Shown here: positions 1 to 12,879 of the stretch, one piece after another | Layout of the letters: each line of letters begins with the position of its first letter | How positions within the stretch are numbered: the stretch's first letter is position 1 | Assembly: GCF_001039355.2 (NCBI RefSeq) | Contig: NW_019774064.1 | Location: forward strand, 1-22,724 | Direction of reading: 5' to 3' | Origin: Lingula anatina | Taxonomy: Eukaryota; Brachiopoda; Lingulata; Lingulida; Lingulidae | DNA: 22,724 nucleotides | Notes under the pieces: generated by a model | Databases searched by the model: none | Told to the model about the DNA's origin: nothing | What the model saw: the letters and a program-made list of their open reading frames with translations, nothing else | Program-made: the position numbers and the translations under genes

Positions 1-113
1 AAAATATGCTATAGGATGACTTTGTACAAATATAATTTGAAAAAAATACACCTTTGTGGATAATCATAACATAATGAGTAAAGGTTTAACCCCACTGTTT
101 TCTCACCCCTTAC

Positions 114-1344
114 CTGGAGGACAACTGCAAATAATGTCATTGATAGCATCAGTACAGTTTCCATCATTTTGGCAGCTCATGGTCAGGCAGTCATCTATTG
201 GAATTGTGCACTGTGGACCCTGAAATCCTGTTCCCTGGTAAACAAAGTAAAAATAACACTTAGCATCCCTCATGATGTTACTGGGCAATAGTTATATTAT
301 TGGGTGAGTGTGCACCCCTGAAAGGAGGAGTAATTAATGACGATGAATTGACAAGGAACTTAGAACCAGGAGTAAACAAAGTACAATTTCTGTATTTTTC
401 ATTTATATTGTACTTTTTTGTAATTTGTTTATTGGTGATAGGTATTGATCAGTTTTATTTCTCAGTGTCTTTTAGATTAAAATGACACTTAGAAGAGCAT
501 CAAAAGCACACAAAATACAAGAATTTAACTATCAACAATATAAATTTACATAAAAGGTAGTTTTATGAAGTACTGCTTGATATAATACTGGACAGCATCA
601 TTGATGGACGAAATTGTTTGTATTTGCATGCATATCCTGTTCTAAATAATTCAGGTTAAATTGGTTATATTGGAAATCATAGTGTTTACATCACATACCT
701 CACATACACACTCATAGGTGTTTTCTGCATTGAAACACTGCCCATTGTTAGCACAGGGACGACTCTGACAGTAGTCAACAGGGCTTTCACACCTAGAATA
801 ACCATTATAGCTCATAGCAATGGTGAACAAATCAATAATCAGATAGTATATGGTAATGTATCTTTATAATATCAAAAAGTAAAAACCGTAGAAACCATAG
901 AATGCATTTATCCTTCTATAACAAGCTGCACAATTATTCACCAAAAAAAATATAAAACCAGGAAATTAAAATTGTTTTCAATTATTTTCCAAGGAAGAGT
1001 GTTTTGATAACATGTACCTTGCTCCAGTATATCCTTGGAAGCACGCACAGTCGTATGACAGGAAGCCATCTGTACATTCACCAAACATGCATGGATTGGA
1101 GGCACACTCATCTATGGGAACCTCACAGAACCTGCCAGTAAAACCTAGAAAGACAAATATTACTATTTAACATTAAGAAATTTGCTTTAAATATAAAATA
1201 TATACAATAAACTTAAGTAAAATGAAGCACTTCAATGCACTATCAGAACTGGGCATGATTCAAACCCATACTGAAAATGTTTGAATTTAATTGTGCATGC
1301 TTCTCTCTCTCTGTCGCACACACACACGCATACACACACACACA

Positions 1345-1378
<34 letters not shown>

Positions 1379-1790
1379 TTAAAGTGTGCATGCACTTATC
1401 TTCAATATGTACACACTGACATATACTCACCTGGTGGACATGTGCAAATGTAAGATCCAATGCCATCCACACATGTTGCATTGTTTTGACAGTCGTTAGA
1501 TGAACATTCATCAATGTTAGTCTCACAGTTTTTACCTAAAATAAGGCAACAAAAATTTTTAAAAAATAATAATGAAGTAGCACGGGTTTCTCTCCTTCTT
1601 TCTGCAAACACATAAAATAAAACATAAAGAAAAGTGAACAAAGCTTAAATGTATCTTGTGAATATCCCTAAATCCAGAACCAACAACCACTAACCTGTGA
1701 ATCCTAACGAGCAAAGGCAGGTGTAATATCTACTAAAACTGTTACAAGTACCATCATTCTGGCATTTGCTGGGAGTACACTGATCAATAA
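114..1790 (-). CDS. Exons 40-44: five EGF repeats (several calcium-binding type)
   Basis: Exons are 40 (1695-1790), 41 (1431-1535), 42 (1018-1144), 43 (699-792) and 44 (114-234). Repeats 2 and 3 have NIDEC and PIDEC starts and the CxD....Y.C motif ([24 protein letters not shown]) for calcium binding and Asp hydroxylation. Repeat 4 ([19 protein letters not shown]) is split between exons 43 and 44 by a phase 0 intron, with exon 44 starting GTGFQGPQC. Repeat 5 ([16 protein letters not shown]) continues off the left edge, ending in phase 1 at 114. The exon 43/44 junction gives nine rather than eight residues between the last two cysteines, so that boundary is slightly less sure. Confidence 0.9.
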
Positions 1791-4273
1791 CTGAAAATGA
1801 AAAAGATTTTTTATTATTCTTTACAGATAATTGATAATCACAGATAATATATTTTAAAAACAGGCATTTTTAAAATATTTTTGTCACTTTTCAGATGTCA
1901 TTCTAATGAAACTGCCAAGTCATTAGTTTTAAAACTCATATTGGGAGCTATACAATTGAAAAACATTTATCTATTTTATAATAACTTAATGATATACGCT
2001 TTTACAAACACCAAACAAAATAAAAGAAAACTACTGCAAGTAACATATTCACAGGGGTTTAACCATTAATTTTCAAGATATCATACCTTTGCAATCACTG
2101 GATTTATTACTCCCCATGGAGACAGTAGCCAGTTGTTCTGAGCACTCTTGACACACAGTGGAACCAAACAAGTCAGCAAAGGTATGTCTTGGACAAGGAA
2201 TGCAAGGAACCAGGCCTGAACTGCTGAACGTTCCAGGGTTACATACAGCTAAAAATTAAAGGAGTTAAACACAAATTTAGGAAAAAATTCCTTCCAAAAT
2301 ATGTTGCTAGATTCTAATCAAACCTAAACGTATGCAAGATTAGACAAATAATAATCTTTTCAAAATATATTCCTAAATTCTAATCATACCTGACCAAATA
2401 CAAGATTTAAAAAATATTTCCAAGATATATTACTAGATTCTAAACAAACCTAGTGTGTTTAGCTGATTGCGCTTAAAACAGTATACAAATGCTATATAGA
2501 GGCTAGACTAATTAAAAAGAATGTCCACGTGGCACAATTGCATTAGGGCATCTCAACAAAACACAAACCTTTACACTCCTTTTCTAACACTGCCCCAGCA
2601 AACTGCGTGGTGGTTCCTGCACTGCACATTATGCAATCTTTAGACCCAGTGTTAGGCTGGTAAGAACCTACTTCACACCTACTGCAAGGCTGTAGTGCAT
2701 TCTTTGAGAATTCCCCTTGTCCACAATAAGCTAGAAAAAAATATAAAAATTTCAACTGTATTCAGTATACCAACATATATATCAATTTATCTTGCCAATG
2801 CAGCATTTATAAACAGTTCTTAAAATCAATAATCTGTATCACATAGTTATAACATAAGGCTAAAAAATAAATAATGTAAAAAATCTGGATGGCCACACAT
2901 ATATTTTAAATGCCTACATGGTCAGTAAGGTCAAATACCTATACAGTCAGTAAGGTTCTTGGCTCCATCGTATCGAGTTGAGGTTCCTGAAGGACAAACT
3001 GTACAGTTGGTCTGTCCAAACTGGTCCTGGTAGGTCCCTCTGGGGCACTTCATACAGGTGCCATTGAAGGCATAGAAACCTGCTGAGCATTCAGCTGCAA
3101 GAGATCATGATATAATCAAGGCTGTGTGTCCTGAAGTCTTGAAGTTTGCAAGCTTCAGATTTTTTAAAATCTAAATTGCTTGTTGAAAGTAAGAGGGTGA
3201 TTAATTGGCATGAAAGTGGTTTTGATCAAGTTTTGGATACTTTTCTCTAAATGTCCAATGTTGATTTTACTCCAAGCATTGTATATGAACACTTTATTGT
3301 CATAATTTTTTAAAATTACATTACATGATTCAATTTGATGCCATACACACTTTTTAGATGATAAATCTTTCAGCTTCTGAAATATATAACTTTTTTTTCA
3401 AATAGTTAGTTCATAACTGTGCACTGAAATTTATAGGATATCAGTATAAAACATACCACAGAAAGAGCTTCCATTCTTCACTGTGACCACCTGGCCCATG
3501 GGACAAGAGTAGCCTTTTGTAATATTCGGAACACCGTCCAGGTTCAGGTCATTGCAGCCAGATGTAGTAACATTGATGACGGTCAAGGCAGTAGAGGACA
3601 ACAGGGCATTACTGATGAGTTCTGCACACTGCTCTGTCTGACTGGCCTGAATATCTGCTGTGGGGTCAATGAAGGACAGGTCTATGGAGGTGTCCAGTCT
3701 CAGCTGCAATAGCAATAAAAAAGTAAGTAAGAAAGAAATTAAAGAGTATTCTATCAAAATAATGAAATTATCCTAAATATAGTATTTTTTGGTAATATGT
3801 ATAATATTATTGAAAAGAATAAGTATTTTGTTCACATTAGTACCGGTATATGGGTTATTCAGACAAGCAACTTTTCATTATTTCAGATGTTTATGTAGCC
3901 AATTAACAGTAACTTTGGATTACCTATATGTAATTCCTTCCCATTTATTTTTTACTAGCTTTCACCCCACTGTTGGAGGCTCTTGTCAATTCTATTGTGT
4001 TCATAAACTATTTTTCCTTACCCCATTTGTGAGTGCACTGGATCCTAAAGATTTTGAAGTCTTGTTCAGTTCTCCAAAGCCACTACAACTGGTTAGAGCC
4101 AGCTGGGTCAAGGCTTCTATCACACTTGCCTCATATGTAGGAGTGCACCCTGCTAGAGAGGGCACGGTAAAATCCAGAGTAATTTGGATGGTAAACTCTG
4201 GGAGGTTTAGGACTGGAATGGAATGAAAAATAGCATTTAAAATTATAATTTCATATGAAACAGAGAGGTACAG

Positions 4274-4313
<40 letters not shown>

Positions 4314-7300
4314 GCATGCATGCAGACATGCGAGAGTGCCCGCATGCAGTGCACATTCAAAGAGAAGCACTAGATTGCCAGCAAAACTACTACAGTGGAA
4401 AATGTTTATATATAGAACATAGAACATCAATAAATAAAAGCAATTAATCCAAATTGCAGCCACCACAATTTGCACATATTCCAACAATGTTATCAACTCA
4501 CATGAACAGTCTGGTAAGAATGGACTAGGAGACCATAGTCCTCCAGAGGTGCACTGACTAGGTCCTGGATCCTCCACTGTCAGAGAGTATCTTGGTCCCT
4601 CACACAGTATAGTACACAACAAAGCATCCAGGCCGCTGGGCAATTTGTCACTAACACAGCTCTTGTTTCCATTCTGAGGTGGTATTAGGGTCCAGTCTGG
4701 GCATCCAGCAGCTGAAAAATCAATGTTGGACATCCATGCAGTTATGTTCATATTTATGAATTTGGATATATCTTGGTGCAACTCTGCTTGAAAACAGTGA
4801 AACTGACCATATGGGAACTTTTTTCTATAAAATTTTTCATTCTGATTTTCCTGTGGATAAATTTCTTATAAACAATCAACCAAAACTTTCATTTAATCTC
4901 TTTAAATTAAAAAGCTCTGTGGAGTTATTTTATATAAAAGCACTTCAATGTTACATCAATTTCAAATTAATGCAACTAACTAATCTAAAAATTACTTATA
5001 ATCACTTTGCTATTTCTTGAAGAACTCAGAAACTTCAAATAAATCTTACGTTCTATCAGGAAGATAAAAGTGCAGGATGCATTGTTGCCTGCTGCGTCTA
5101 TGGTTGTCACAGTGACTGTCATTGGTTCCCCAACAATAACCATGGTTCCATTGGGTGGATCATATACTACACTGGCTATTCCACTGTAGTCCCTTATCTG
5201 GACGGTGTCCAGGGGGTAGGAGGCAGGGACTTGCTGGACATCAGTGGTCACATTCACCATGACTGGGTTGGCTGGACAGTACATTACGGGTGGGTGGATG
5301 TCTATAGGCAAAAAATAATAATAATAATAAAATTAAAAGGAATTATAACATTTCTTTAAGTAATTGTATTACAAACAATTTTATTCCCTGGTTAAGATGT
5401 AAATTGTGCATTATAATCTGATGCAGTGTGGTATGGCTTACCTATTAGTACAACATTGACAGTACAGTTGGCTGCATTGCCTGATGGATCTTCAGCAGTA
5501 TACGTCACAGTCATATTCTGGAAGAATGGATTGCACTATGAATTATGCCTCTTAAACACCTTCCTCATGTTTGTTTTATCTCAACTAACAAGAATAATAA
5601 AGATCTTGAAGGTTTATGCTATGTAAGGCTTCAAAAAGCATTTCAAATCTTAATGAGATAATATCATGTAAATAGATGAGGGAAAGTACTTCTATCAATT
5701 AAAATAAAGCATAAACAACTGAATTACTTACTTTCTTGAACATATAAGGTGATATTACTCTTGGTGGCAATGATGTGATTGAGACGAGACCAGAGTTATC
5801 TTCTGCTTGGGGCATGTCAAAGGTAACCTCCTCAGGACCATTCACTCCCAAAGTGATATTTATGTTCTCTGGGCATACTGTGAACACTGGCGGCTTGATA
5901 TCTTTAAAAAAATTGAAAAAGCATGTCACTGATATTTGAATTTGGAAATAATTAAGGCCTTGATAAATAAACTGAGAATTGTACCAAACTGACAAATTGT
6001 ACTAGGACTGACATTTTTAAAATAATAGTCATATGCATGCCAATTGTCATCAATCAAAAACTTTGTAAATCCGAAGTATAAAGCATTGCATAATAGCCAT
6101 AGTATTTCACCCTGAGGTTTTCAAAATTTGATCCAACTCAGTGGTTAGTAATCAAAGGGATAACAACTGTTCATTTTGGCCAAAAAAAATGGATTTTCCT
6201 AGGGTAAATGACACTTTTCCCCTACTAAACAATGGTTAATGAATTCATTCCAACATTCAAATTTAGTCCCTGCTTTTTTTCTAAAAAGTTTGGTTTTTTT
6301 GTAATATTCTATAAAGAGATTATTACAGTGTAGCCATATATGGAGGTCACATGATGTGATGGCAAACACAAATTCCAAAATAACTGTATTAACCACCATT
6401 TTGGTGGTAAAATAGAATTTATTATATTTCTATGAGTAGTTTACAATGTATTTATTGTGAAATATGGATATCCTATGAACAGTTCTTATCACATTTACTT
6501 TAATTATCTGTTAATTTTTACCTAGACAGGTTGGGAAGGTGTCATTCCACACTAAGACTAATGGCTGGACAGCCACAGTGCTATTGTCTCCAATTACCAC
6601 ATTATTTGTCCCATTGCCATCTGTTGTCCTATTGATAGTGATATTTCCAACGTTTTGACTACTCAATAAAGGCTGAGTTATACTTCTCTTCTTCCTTCCT
6701 GATGGAACTGAAATTCAGCAATCAATGTGTTTTACTATTTTTTTAATATAAAATATTTGCTATTACAGAGCTAAACAAATTTCAATTCCCTTTTTTGTTG
6801 TTGTGATTTCTAAACAAATTAGCAATAAATAAATACATAGTTAAATAAATAAATATCAGATATCATACAGTGAAATTTCATTACCTGGGCACATCTTACA
6901 GGTAATAGGGCAGATGTGTCTGATAATATCTCCTCCAGGTAGTACACTGTTACAGTTCTCAGAAAAGTTAGCGCAGAAGGCCCAACTATCAATGTTATAT
7001 GTGTTGCAGTCAACTAAAAAACAAATAAATCAACATGATTTCACATAAAAAACACTAAATACATACTTGTGCAGACTTATGGTTCAATGAGAACACAGAC
7101 ATGAAATTTCAGATTAAAGAGGTGATTATTTCTTTAGAAACAAATCACATTTTAAAAAATCACCAGTACATTTTCGTTATTTTTTTTTCATTTACTGTTA
7201 TGCATAGTATCTATAATACAGATATGCTAAATGTGTATTTCAATGACATGAAGTACAGCTAATACATGACAGTTAAAAATATTTATATGAGTGATAATAA

Positions 7301-7640
7301 TTTTTTTCATGGCACATTCCATTAAAATCTCAAGGTAAATTACAAAATATGTAAAATTATTACAGAAATAAAATGACACTGACAAACACACACACACACA
7401 CACAAACACACAATCATATCAATTTAGTTCTTCATAGTTACAGTATCAGATATCCTTTTCTCTCTGCTACTTACACTGGTCACAAGTTTTCCCAATATAG
7501 AATTTGGAGCAAGAACATGAGCAGGAGTCATAGCTAAAAGTTCCTTCATTCTGACATGTTAAAACCTCTTCACAAGTGACTGAAATAGGATTAATACAAT
7601 ATTATTACTGAATAATTAAATAACTTTCAGGTAATTGAAA

Positions 7641-7688
<48 letters not shown>

Positions 7689-8313
7689 AAATAAAGAAAT
7701 CCTAGGATAAGATATATTCTCAGACCTATTTCAAATGTGGTCTTTTGTCTTATTCTTGACAAAAGTTCAATATCACAGAATATCAGACATTGATGTAAAG
7801 ACCATTACATATGTAAAAAATCTTTATGCTCTCAAATATTATTTATTTTAAATGCACCTAACCAAAATTTTCCTCATGTTACAGAATTGGGAATTATTGG
7901 AAACTCTGCAACTTCATGACTTCCGATGTTTAAACATTTTACTTTAAATTTAGCAACTCCTCTTCCAGAAGGAGGAAAATTACCATTGTCATATCATTTC
8001 CTTATAGAGATCCAAATTTATCCTAATATGTTCAATATATTATCTTACCATTTTCACAGCGTAGACCTGTATATGCCACTGAGCACTGGCATGTACAAGT
8101 GGTGTAATTCATTGGTTGCCCATTCTTACAGGTAAATCCACCACACAAAGCTGAAAAAAAACATTTAAGGTAAAATATATACTGGACTGCTACTGAAATT
8201 TTGTATGAGGAGAGAGCTAGGTTTGTGGTATTCCTTCTCCCCTTCCATTTTTGCATTTAGTGTAATGGTAAGTGATTAAGAAAAATTCTAATTCTCATCT
8301 GTGTTTACAAATT

Positions 8314-8377
<64 letters not shown>

Positions 8378-11300
8378 CATATATCTGTATTACAAGTATA
8401 TATTTGAATTTGTTTACATGATAAGTATGTAGAAAACTCACTCACCACAGGACAAGTTTTTGGCTTGGCAGTACGGCTGTGTGGCTTTAAGTAAGAAAGA
8501 ATTATGAATGGTTACAGCCAATGTTAGTGCATATTTTACATTCCAAGACAATGCCCCCCCCCCCCCATGTGTACTACTGGCTTGTTTTTGCTAAATATAT
8601 TATATAATGACAAGTGTTTGAAATATTAAAGGAATTACAGATATTCTTAAACAGAACAATAACTTATCAATATGTTTAATATAATTTGTCAATGACCAGT
8701 TACCTTTGACATTTACACATAAAAAATATGTAGCCCTAGGTACATACCACATAGTTTGTCAGCAACTAAGCAGGCTTCTCTGTTATCATCATCTGTATTA
8801 CATGCTGAGCAAGGCGTACCATTCTTAAATGGCATTTCATTGTACACTCCACCCGCAGCAGGTGCAGGAGGACTATTGAAATATAATGAATTTCACCCTG
8901 TGACTGTACTGATTGTATTTTTTACAAATAATGAAAATTAATCAATTTCATCAATCATTTTGTACATACTGTTATATGTCCAAGTGACTTAAATCTGAAG
9001 AGAAGTATGAAATATTTACAGTCATACTTCTTGCACATTGATTCAGTGAAAAGAATCACTGAAAAAGACTATAGATTGTATGGTTAACTTAACTATAATT
9101 TTTCAGGAATTTATAAGCTAATGATGTCAATTATGCTTACCCTGGTGCATATGCACAAACAGCTTGATGGACACCATTGAGACAATTACGCAGTGCACAG
9201 CCCATTCTTGAAGCTTTACTCCACACAAGCTAAAAAAGTTATATACATGTCAGTTTAGTTATACAAAATACACCACCAAAATTAAAAAAGAAGTTTTTCA
9301 GAAGTTAAAATCTTAAGTCCACTGCTTTTTTCCCCCTTTATTTACACCTAAAAACAGCATTTGGCCCTAGAAAAATATTTTAAAACTTCATATAGTGATA
9401 TCTTATTTCAATTACTTCCCTGTTTTTCAAAAATTGACCTGCAAAAATTAAATAGCAACATGTCCTAACTAATTAGGAACTTTATCAAAAACCTCCTCCA
9501 AGATAAATCAACAAGAGAAATTTTGAATTCTTTCAAAATCTTACCTTGTATGGATCTTCCTTGCATGGTGTAACTTCACACTGTGGTTGTGTTGATATCC
9601 AGTCCTCATACAATGCTAAGATGCCTTCAACAAGAGTTTGGTTGCTGATATCAAGTGTGATAAGCCCTATGGATTCTCCTTGTTCTGTGATGACAGAGCC
9701 CACAGCAGACATATTACACATTGCTACCAGCCGTGCTGCAACACGGTCAGCTAGATACTCCGCCCAGACCTGAAGATGATATTTCATGTTATTCCTGCTT
9801 CCAAAACTTTTCATTAGTAAGGAATACAAAATGAGTGTACGAAATAACATCATTGTTTTGCAAAAGTGGATTTTACATTCAATTCCATGACAAAAGTCAT
9901 AGTAAATGATACAGGTATATATATAGGCCAAACAGCATACAACAAGGTTTGGAAGGCACTAACAGATACATGTACTTTTGTATTTTGTAGTTTAATTAAC
10001 AATGAACTGAATTTCTAAAAGATACTAATTACAAAAAAAGCAGTTGTGTATTCCAAATAAAACCCACTAACTTGGCTTTTTTCTTTTACAGGAACACACA
10101 TGCAAATCCATGTATATTACAAAAACAAAGTGGTTGTGTCTTCCCAATAAAACTAATTGACTCAGCCTGTATCTTTTACATATACACATATTACAAACTA
10201 CTCACCAATGTTCTCATGTCTGCTGCCTGCATCAGAGTAGCCACAGTTGACCTATTTGCATTGTGTATTGAAACTAAAGCCTCTGCCTCCTGGCTGCTGA
10301 TTTCTATTGGTGCTGTTGTGGGAATCGGTGCAGTAATCACGGGAACTGTTGGCAGGACACTCACTGAAAAGGTATTAATTATTCCATTCTTAGGTTTTCA
10401 TGATTTATATTCAAAGTGTACCGTACTTAATTTTGGACAAGACTTTTAGACACACAAACACCCTACCAAGTCTTTGACTTAAACTGGAAATATTCAAAAA
10501 TGCTTCTGCTCATGCACAGAGGTGGGGGGCTTATGAAACAACACTTGTTGACCATGCAGTTAAGAAATAAAATCTTCCTGTCAAGTAAAAATCAAATCTT
10601 TGTAATAAAGCAAGTCCAATTTTGCAAAAAAAAAAAAAAAAAAAAAAAGGGAAGGGGATAAAATTACAACTACTATGCAATGTCAATCTGATCCTTCTAC
10701 CTTTAATTCAGCACCTCCTCCATTAGAAGAATTGAAAGGGTGCCACTGCACCACTTAAAGCAGTCTTGTAACATTTTATGAACAACTAAGATGGCTACCA
10801 CAACAATTATTTTTGGAATAGCAGGCATATAGATGATCTAGGTGACACAGATATAACTTGACTTCCTAGAAGGGTAAAGTGGCATTAAGGGATCATTTAA
10901 GAGAGGTACACTGTACATGTACATTGTACCACTGAAGGGGTTTTGCTCATTCCTAAAGATTCAACTGAACATCAATCATGCACTTACAGAAAGTACACTG
11001 GAAAGGTACCATGCTGAAAACATAGCCTTGTGGGCATGTCCATTTCATTCCAGCATCTGAGAGGTAGCCAGGACTCAGCTGGATACCTGGACAATCTACA
11101 GTGTCCTGGGTAAAGAGGTACAGGGAAGCTGGGCTGACAGAAGTTACAGAGGTAAGAAGATCAGATATGGTTCTCCCACAAGTTTCCAGTGCCATACTTA
11201 TGGAGGTTGCAGTCACCACAGTTTCTGCATAGAAGTAAGCCTGTAACAAATCAACATCAAGTTATACAATATAAGGGAACATTCCCATAAAACTATCATA

Positions 11301-12827
11301 CTAGCTGGATCAATCTAATTCTGCAGGGATTCTTGCTAAATTGCATTCTGTGTAATCAGCTTAATTGTCTGACTATTGTTATTTACCCCCTAGCAGTTTG
11401 AGTAGGTGTACCAGACATTTAATCCACTTACAGTACTTTGGCAAGCAGGCTCCGTAGAGTTAGATTGATCCAGCTAGTATGATGGGCTTACAGAAATGCA
11501 GTCTAAGGTGCAAATAAGAAGTGCATGTACAGGTACATTAAGAGAAGAGATGGGCATTTTTAAACTTTATCTTACTCAATCACCTATAACTTGGCATATA
11601 GATGTAACTAAAATAAATAATAATTAAATAATGTATAATGTATAAAAATTAATGTTAACTCAATTGTTTACTCAATGTACCTCTGTGGTGTTTGATGCAT
11701 TGACCAGTATTTCCCCAGTATTCTTTAGTTGAACACCTGGTATTCCACCACACTCAGGCAGAAGGGCAAATATGGAAGCAGTCTCTGGATATGTGTCATC
11801 CAGTATGGCTCTAATACTCTGTGTGAAGGTGTCACGGCAAGCATATGGAAGGATTGGTTGAGAGGCATTGTTGCTCCCCATTGTACCATTGAAGGACAGG
11901 AGGAAGGATGGTATGGCTGGAGCTAAAACAAAGATTACAGAATACAATAGACTTAGAGATTCCATGTTTTAAACTATCCATGCACTTTTGTTTGTTACAT
12001 GACAGTTAGAATGTGTAAAAATACTTAAATTTTAATTTAAAAAAATATATAACAATTCTAAAACTGTTAGATTGCTATAGAATATTTTTTTTTTTCGGGT
12101 GTAAAAATACTGTCTAGTTAATTTTAACCTTAAAATATATGGTTCTTTCAAAATCAGATGTGCTACTACTATTACTCACCTATAACTGTTACATTTGCTG
12201 AGTACGTCACTGTCCCAAATACATTGGAAGAGGTGCAGACGTAAGTGCCAACTGCATTTTCATCAGCAGACAGAATGGTGAGGGTAGCGTTGCTAAACTT
12301 CAACACAATGTTTTCAGATGATTCAATGATTTCACCAGAGGTGGAGCCCTAGAAAAAGGTGAGTCTCATTAATTTAGTCATCAGAATTAAAACCAAATAA
12401 CAATTTTGAAATATATATTATATTTGAATAACATTCATCATAATGTGCAGTTACTGTCATTTTCTTTTTATTACAAGACAAGAATGTTTCTCCTATCTAG
12501 TTTATTGCTGTTACCCAAGCTCACCAGTACTTGCAATAACGTCATACACAGAAATGATTATTCTAAGTTGGAACACCCTAATATTTAAATGAAATTATTC
12601 TCTTCAGAATTAGATATTGAAACTAGGCAATGAGTTGGCACAAAAAACTGCACCTATTTCATTTTGAGTGGTTGCAAAAAGGCCAAATGGTTTGATTTGT
12701 TACTGATGAAGCATTTCTCTTACCTTATACCATAACACAGAATCTCCATTACCATAGCAACTGAGGGTCACATTATCTCCATAAGCAACATGGGAATCTT
12801 GGGGTGTGGACCATAATACAGGTAAGG

Positions 12828-12879
<52 letters not shown>

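Noticed and set aside
1287-1526. Minus-strand frames with long CVCVCV runs and similar His-Thr runs near 4251-4360
   Set aside because: They are translations of CA/TG microsatellites. The true exon 41 and exons 35/34 use other frames or end before the repeats.
3789-4226. 145-codon plus-strand open frame, the longest on that strand
   Set aside because: It overlaps exon 35 in antisense and has no domain or splice support. The minus frame carries a clear in-frame exon with proper splice sites.
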